In this document: positions 59,963 to 64,000 of the stretch, piece after piece
Position numbering within the stretch: position 1 is the first letter of the stretch
Layout of the letters: each line of letters begins with the position of its first letter
Assembly (NCBI RefSeq): GCF_041080675.1
Contig: NZ_CP163520.1
Location: 3,162,001 to 3,226,000, forward strand
From: Streptomyces sp. cg36
GTDB taxonomy: Bacteria > Actinomycetota > Actinomycetes > Streptomycetales > Streptomycetaceae
Length of the DNA stretch: 64,000 nt
Reading direction: 5' to 3'
Notes under the pieces: generated by a model
What the model saw: the letters and a program-made list of their open reading frames with translations, nothing else
The model's database searches: none
What the model was told of the DNA's origin: nothing
Translations under genes and position numbers: made by a program

Positions 59963-61238
59963 GCGTCCCCTCTGCGATCCCTGATCCGCGCCCGCACCGA
60001 CCGCGTCCCGGCCGACGGCTCCCCGCAACTTGCCTCGTGAGGCGGCTCGGTTCACCGCTCCGACCTGCTTCTCCTGCCGGGGGTCCGGGGGTTGGCCCCC
60101 GGGGGAGCGGCACCCGCCCTGGCAGAGTGTCCATTGTCTCTCACGCCGGGACCAATGATTGTCCCGGGTCCGCCGTCCGCCAAGACGGCTCGGCACGACG
60201 GACCGCCGTGACGCCGATGTTCCGGGCGCCGCCCGCCGCACTCCCGGCCCGCACCGCTCCGCGCGCCCGCCGCCCCGTCACCGCCGGACGGGTCGCCCCG
60301 CACGTGCCGCACAGCCACCGAGGACCCGCAGGCCAGAGCCCCGGCCCGGCCGAACGCACCGGACGCGGCCACGCCCACGGGCCCGCACACCGACGACACC
60401 ACGACGGCACCGCCCGCCACGAAAGCCCCTGCGGCCCCCGCCTCCCACTGCCACGCACCCGGGCCCGCCCCCGAACGGAACGACCGATTCCGGGCGGCCG
60501 TCCCGGCAGGTCCGCTCGCGACGACGTCGGCACCCGGGCCCACAGCCCACGGCGGCCCGAGTCCAGTGGTGCCGCAACCCGCCACCGACGGCGACCCGGG
60601 CCGGGCGAAGTGGCCGAGCCCAGCGGCACCCAGGCCCGCGCCCGATGGCGACCCGAGCCCAGTCACGCAAGGGCCCGCCACCGACGCCGGCCCGAGCCCG
60701 GCGCAGTGGGCGCGCCCGGCTGCACCCAAGCCCACCGCCGACGGCGCCCCAAATCCCCACCGCACGGCGGAGCGGCAGCTGCCGGACTCGGTACGCGGCC
60801 ATGACGACGACGGCCGCCTCCTCACCCTGCACTCCTCGCTCTCCCACACCAGCGGTCTGCCCACCTACACGGCAGACACCACCCTCCCGGTTCCCTACCG
60901 CCGGAACGAAGCCGTCCGCACCGTGTCGGCCACGATCAGTGGTCGCCGCACCGTCATATTCCGCGCCAACGCGGACAGATCAGCACGGGCACACCGACTC
61001 CCCTTCCCTCCAGGTCCTCCCCCGAGCCCTCCCCGACCGCCCCTTCCCCACGGTGCTCCGCCGAGTTTCTCCCTCGGCTCCCTCCCCGGACCCTCTCCCG
61101 ACTCCACCGCTCCCCTCGAACCTCCTTGCCCCACGGCACACTTCCCGCCCGACCACCGAGCCCGCCCCCCGTCACTCACCCCCTGCCACTCGCCGCGCAT
61201 CCCTCCCCCGCGTCCCTCCCCCGCGTCACAGCAGCGCG
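59963..61238. other. 1.28-kb intergenic region, atypical and partly repetitive
   Basis: Several overlapping frames are open on both strands, none with a Shine-Dalgarno or domain. A plus frame from about 60212 to beyond 61010 has the most gene-like codon use (Pro/Ala/Thr/Asp-rich, with an ordered-looking part RGHDDDGRLLTLHSSLSH near 60800), but it has no clear start. At 60560-60760 an irregular repeat of CCGACGGCGACCCG-like words occurs. From 61010 to 61238 the plus strand is strongly pyrimidine-rich. It may be a decaying gene plus glpD 3' sequence. Kinase D's promoter must lie at its left end. Confidence 0.4.
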
Positions 61239-62945
61239 TCACAGCGGCGCGATGTCCGGCGCGCCCAGCCGCGCCGCGTCCGCCGTCAGGTCATCCGGCT
61301 GACGCTGCGACTCGCGCTCCGCCTCCACCCTCTTCTCGTAGTGCTCCACCTCCTTCTCGATCTGCTCCTTGTCCCAGCCGAGGACCGGGGCCATCAGCTC
61401 GGCGCACTCCCGGGCCGACCTCGTACCCCGGTCGAAGGTCTCGATCGAGATGCGGGTGCGCCGGGTCAGCACGTCGTCGAGGTGGCGGGCGCCCTCGTGC
61501 GACGCCGCGTAGACGACCTCGGCACGCAGATAGTCCTCCGCCGCCGCGAGCGGCTCCCCGAGCGAGGGGTCGGCGACGATCAGCTCCAGCAGGTCCTCGG
61601 CGAGCGAGCCGAAGCGGTTCAACAGGTGCTCCACGCGCACCACATGGAGGCCGGTGCGGGCGGCGATCCTCGCTCTCGCGTTCCACAGCGCCCGGTAGCC
61701 CTCGGCCCCCAGCAGCGGCACGTCCTCGGTGACACAGGCCGCCACCCGCTGGTCCAGGCCGTGCACCGCCTCGTCCACCGCGTCCTTCGCCATCACCCGG
61801 TACGTCGTGTACTTGCCGCCCGCGATGACGACCAGCCCCGGCACCGGGTGCGCCACGGTGTGCTCGCGGGAGAGCTTGCTGGTGGCGTCCGACTCCCCGG
61901 CCAGCAGGGGCCGCAGGCCCGCGTAGACACCCTGGACGTCGTCCCTGGTCAGGGGCACCGCGAGCACCGAATTCACATGCTCAAGGAGATAGTCGATGTC
62001 CGCGCTGGAGGCGGCCGGGTGGGCCTTGTCGAGGTCCCAGTCGGTGTCGGTGGTCCCGACGATCCAGTGGCGCCCCCAGGGGATCACGAAGAGCACCGAC
62101 TTCTCGGTGCGCAGGATCAGCCCGGACGTGGAGTGGATCCGGTCCTTGGGCACCACCAGGTGGATGCCCTTGGAGGCCCGGACGTGGAACTGGCCGCGCT
62201 CGCCGACCATCGCCTGGGTGTCGTCGGTCCACACGCCCGTCGCGTTCACGATCTGGCGGGCGCGGATCTCGTACTCCCCGCCGCCCTCCACGTCGCGCAC
62301 CCGCGCCCCGACGACGCGCTCGCCCTCGCGCAGGAACCCGGTGACCCGGGCCCGGTTGGCGACCTGTGCCCCGTAACTCGCGGCCGTCCGCACCAAGGTG
62401 GCCACGAAGCGGGCGTCGTCCATCTGCGCGTCGTAATACTGCAGGGCTCCGACCAGCGCGTCCTTCTTCAGGCAGGGCGCGACCCGCAGGGCGCTGCGGC
62501 GGGTGAGGTGGCGGTGCACCGGAAGCCCTCTGCCGTGGCCGGAGGAGACCGACATCGTGTCGTACAACGCGACGCCCGAGCCCGCGTACCACCGCTCCCA
62601 GCCCTTGTGCTGGAGCGGGTAGAGGAACGGGACCGGTTTGACCAGGTGGGGGGCGAGCCGCTCCAGGAGCAGGCCGCGCTCCTTCAGCGCCTCGCGCACC
62701 AGCGCGAAGTCCAGCATCTCCAGATAGCGCAGCCCGCCGTGGATCAGCTTGCTGGATCTGCTGGAGGTGCCCGACGCCCAGTCCCGCGCCTCCACGAGAC
62801 CGGTCGAGAGGCCGCGGGTGACCGCGTCCAGCGCGGTGCCCGCGCCGACCACCCCGCCGCCGACGACCAGCACGTCGAGCTCGCGCTCGGCCATCGCGGC
62901 GAGCGCCTCGGCACGCTGCACCGGTCCCAGTGTCGCTGTCCTCAC
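61239..62945 (-). CDS. glpD: Glycerol-3-phosphate dehydrogenase (FAD, aerobic)
   Basis: This oxidises glycerol-3-phosphate to dihydroxyacetone phosphate at the membrane, passing electrons to quinone. The 568 residues start at GTG 62945 (GGGAGG 6 nt upstream). FAD motif: LDVLVVGGGVVGAGTALDAV. Family segments: SSRSSKLIHGGLRYLEMLDF, FVIPWGRHWIVGTTDTDWD and IAGGKYTTYRVMAKDAVDEA. The C-terminal GlpD cap domain is present (GARHLDDVLTRRTRISIE). No other glp genes are adjacent, so it is probably a single-gene transcript. Confidence 0.97.
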   Translation of the reverse strand: MRTATLGPVQRAEALAAMAERELDVLVVGGGVVGAGTALDAVTRGLSTGLVEARDWASGTSSRSSKLIHGGLRYLEMLDFALVREALKERGLLLERLAPHLVKPVPFLYPLQHKGWERWYAGSGVALYDTMSVSSGHGRGLPVHRHLTRRSALRVAPCLKKDALVGALQYYDAQMDDARFVATLVRTAASYGAQVANRARVTGFLREGERVVGARVRDVEGGGEYEIRARQIVNATGVWTDDTQAMVGERGQFHVRASKGIHLVVPKDRIHSTSGLILRTEKSVLFVIPWGRHWIVGTTDTDWDLDKAHPAASSADIDYLLEHVNSVLAVPLTRDDVQGVYAGLRPLLAGESDATSKLSREHTVAHPVPGLVVIAGGKYTTYRVMAKDAVDEAVHGLDQRVAACVTEDVPLLGAEGYRALWNARARIAARTGLHVVRVEHLLNRFGSLAEDLLELIVADPSLGEPLAAAEDYLRAEVVYAASHEGARHLDDVLTRRTRISIETFDRGTRSARECAELMAPVLGWDKEQIEKEVEHYEKRVEAERESQRQPDDLTADAARLGAPDIAPL

Positions 62946-63021
62946 GGCTGCCTCCCGTGGATCGGGGTGGTCTGGCTCACAACCTCGATTCTGGACGCGA
63001 CCACCGACATCGGCCACCGCC

Positions 63022-63115
63022 TGTGGACAACACTCGGACAACCCCGGGCCCGCAATACGGCATAACGGTCATATTTACTCCTAGTCTGACATTGCGTCCG
63101 CCCGTTCTGTCCACA
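63022..63115. promoter_or_regulatory. Two DnaA-box-like sites in the glpD / nucleotide-sugar dehydrogenase gap
   Basis: TGTGGACAA (63022-63030) is the exact reverse complement of the Streptomyces DnaA box TTGTCCACA. CTGTCCACA (63107-63115) differs at one base and is inverted relative to it. They flank the AT-richest part of the gap (near 63050-63095), where the two divergent promoters must lie. Confidence 0.4.
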
Positions 63116-63164
63116 GGGCTTGCGCACCATGCCCCCTCCGGTTATGGGAAGGACGGTCACCCGC

Positions 63165-64000
63165 ATGCCCGCAGACCTCGCCGTCATCGGACTCGGCCAC
63201 CTCGGCCTGCCCCTCGCCCAGGCCGCGGTCGCCGCGGGCATCGAGACGGTCGGCCACGACACCGACCCCCACGTACTGGCCGAGCTCCGCGCCGGGCGCC
63301 CTCCGGTCGACGGCTCCCTGACCGCGGCCGAGCTGCGCCGGATGCTCGCGGGCGGCTTCCGCGCCGTCACCGACCCGGCCGAACTCGGCCGGGTCCGCAC
63401 CGCCGTGATCTGCGCCCCCACCCCGCCGAACGCCGACCGCACCCCCGACCTCACCGCGGTCGCCGACGCCGCCCGCGTCCTGGCGGCCCGGCTGCGCCCG
63501 CACACCACCGTCATCCTGGAGTCGGCCGCCTACCCCGGCACCACCGAGGACTTCCTGCGCCCGCTGCTCGAAGCGGGCTCGGGGCTGCGGGCCGGGCGTG
63601 ACTTCCACCTCGCCCACTGCCCCGGCCGCCTCGACCCCGGCAACCGCTCGTACGGCTACGCCACCACCACCCGGGTGATCGGCGGACTCACCCCCGCCTG
63701 CACCGAGTCCGCCGCCGCGTTCTACGGCCGTCTCACCGACAAGGTGGTCCGCGCGCGCGGCACTCGCGAGGCGGAGATGACCAAGCTCCTGGAGACCAAC
63801 TACCGCCAGGTCAACATCGCGCTCGTCAACGAGATGGCGGTGCTCTGCCACGACATGGGCGTGGACCTGTGGGACGTGATCCGGTGCGCGGAGACCAAGC
63901 CGTTCGGCTTCCAGCCGTTCCGGCCGGGCCCGGGCGTGGGCGGCCACGGCATCCCGCTCGACCCGACCCCGCTGCCGTACACGGGCCTGCGGATGGTCGG
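63165..64000 (+). CDS. Nucleotide-sugar dehydrogenase homologue lacking catalytic residues (3' end cut by window)
   Basis: At least 278 residues from the ATG at 63165, running off the right edge. The order is that of UDP-glucose/UDP-ManNAc dehydrogenases: Rossmann motif LAVIGLGHLGLPLAQAAVAA, VICAPTPPN, ESAAYPGTTEDFL, and the central helix with Lys and Asn (EAEMTKLLETNYRQVNIALV, then NEMAVL). In place of the family's SPER motif it has CPGR, and in place of GGHCIPxDP it has VGGHGIPLDP, so the thiol nucleophile is Gly. It is probably catalytically impaired or does a different reaction. The missing C-terminal third could not be examined. Confidence 0.85.
   Translation, partial: MPADLAVIGLGHLGLPLAQAAVAAGIETVGHDTDPHVLAELRAGRPPVDGSLTAAELRRMLAGGFRAVTDPAELGRVRTAVICAPTPPNADRTPDLTAVADAARVLAARLRPHTTVILESAAYPGTTEDFLRPLLEAGSGLRAGRDFHLAHCPGRLDPGNRSYGYATTTRVIGGLTPACTESAAAFYGRLTDKVVRARGTREAEMTKLLETNYRQVNIALVNEMAVLCHDMGVDLWDVIRCAETKPFGFQPFRPGPGVGGHGIPLDPTPLPYTGLRMV

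Noticed and set aside
60052..60864. 270-codon minus frame and several plus frames between kinase D and glpD
   Set aside because: Low-complexity products, no start signals and mutually exclusive frames. Reported as an atypical intergenic stretch, not as genes.
60159..63065. Long plus-strand open frame of 968 codons across glpD
   Set aside because: It is the antisense shadow of glpD; its product is Arg/Pro/His-rich without any domain, whereas the minus strand gives a full-length GlpD.
1..64000. tRNA or rRNA genes
   Set aside because: No stretch with a cloverleaf and CCA-type end or rRNA sequence was recognised anywhere in the window.
1..64000. Insertion sequences, integrases or prophage remnants
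   Set aside because: No transposase, integrase or phage structural gene is present, and gene order matches the conserved Streptomyces core.

Overview
The window looks like a piece of the conserved central chromosome of a Streptomyces. Base composition is very GC-rich with near-total G/C in third codon positions, GTG and TTG starts are common, TTA leucine codons are nearly absent, and the gene order (glpD - Ser/Thr kinases - guaA - NlpC/P60 - pcrA - icmB - MoxR/VWA cluster - sucCD - purNH - folD) matches, from memory, the SCO477x-SCO482x part of S. coelicolor. I found no rRNA, tRNA, insertion sequence, prophage or CRISPR array. Most genes are on the minus strand.

Layout. 1-3.6 kb: an XRE/DUF2690 membrane protein (cut by the left edge), folD with a DUF3017 gene, and a Pro/Gly/Tyr-rich membrane protein. 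3.7-12.8 kb: purN-purH, a membrane protein, a DUF6350/PerM-type protein, a membrane-anchored sigma-factor-like protein, and sucC-sucD; in mycobacteria the same order surrounds the divisome protein PerM. 13-21.6 kb: two divergent operons, MoxR ATPase/DUF5682/VWA (minus) and SWIM/DUF5691 (plus), reading away from one 12-bp inverted repeat. 22-31.4 kb: a B12-dependent mutase small subunit, a lipase, an M23 peptidase, PcrA helicase, two NlpC/P60 hydrolases and a small membrane protein. 31.4-37.6 kb: a tandem pair of membrane-anchored esterases and a three-gene WXG100-like cassette. 37.7-43.5 kb: a PspC histidine kinase/LuxR regulator pair opposite a PspC protein, a DoxX protein and a membrane protein. 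43.6-51 kb: class II aldolase, guaA, a chorismate mutase behind a leader-peptide attenuator, a GMC oxidoreductase and a succinate-semialdehyde dehydrogenase. 51.3-60 kb: four membrane-anchored Ser/Thr kinase-family genes, one a pseudokinase split by a very long insertion. 61.2-64 kb: glpD and a divergent, cut-off nucleotide-sugar dehydrogenase homologue that lacks the catalytic cysteine.

How it fits together. Much of the window is housekeeping (folate, purine, TCA cycle, GMP, glycerol-3-phosphate). Around it sit cell-envelope and signalling genes: peptidoglycan hydrolases, kinases with extracellular sensor-like domains, and PspC envelope-stress signalling. I saw TTA codons in only three genes: the DUF5691 gene, the first gene of the WXG-like cassette and the pseudokinase. 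This would tie those loci to bldA and hence to development. The strongest leads are the MoxR/VWA/SWIM island, the chorismate mutase attenuator and the interrupted pseudokinase.
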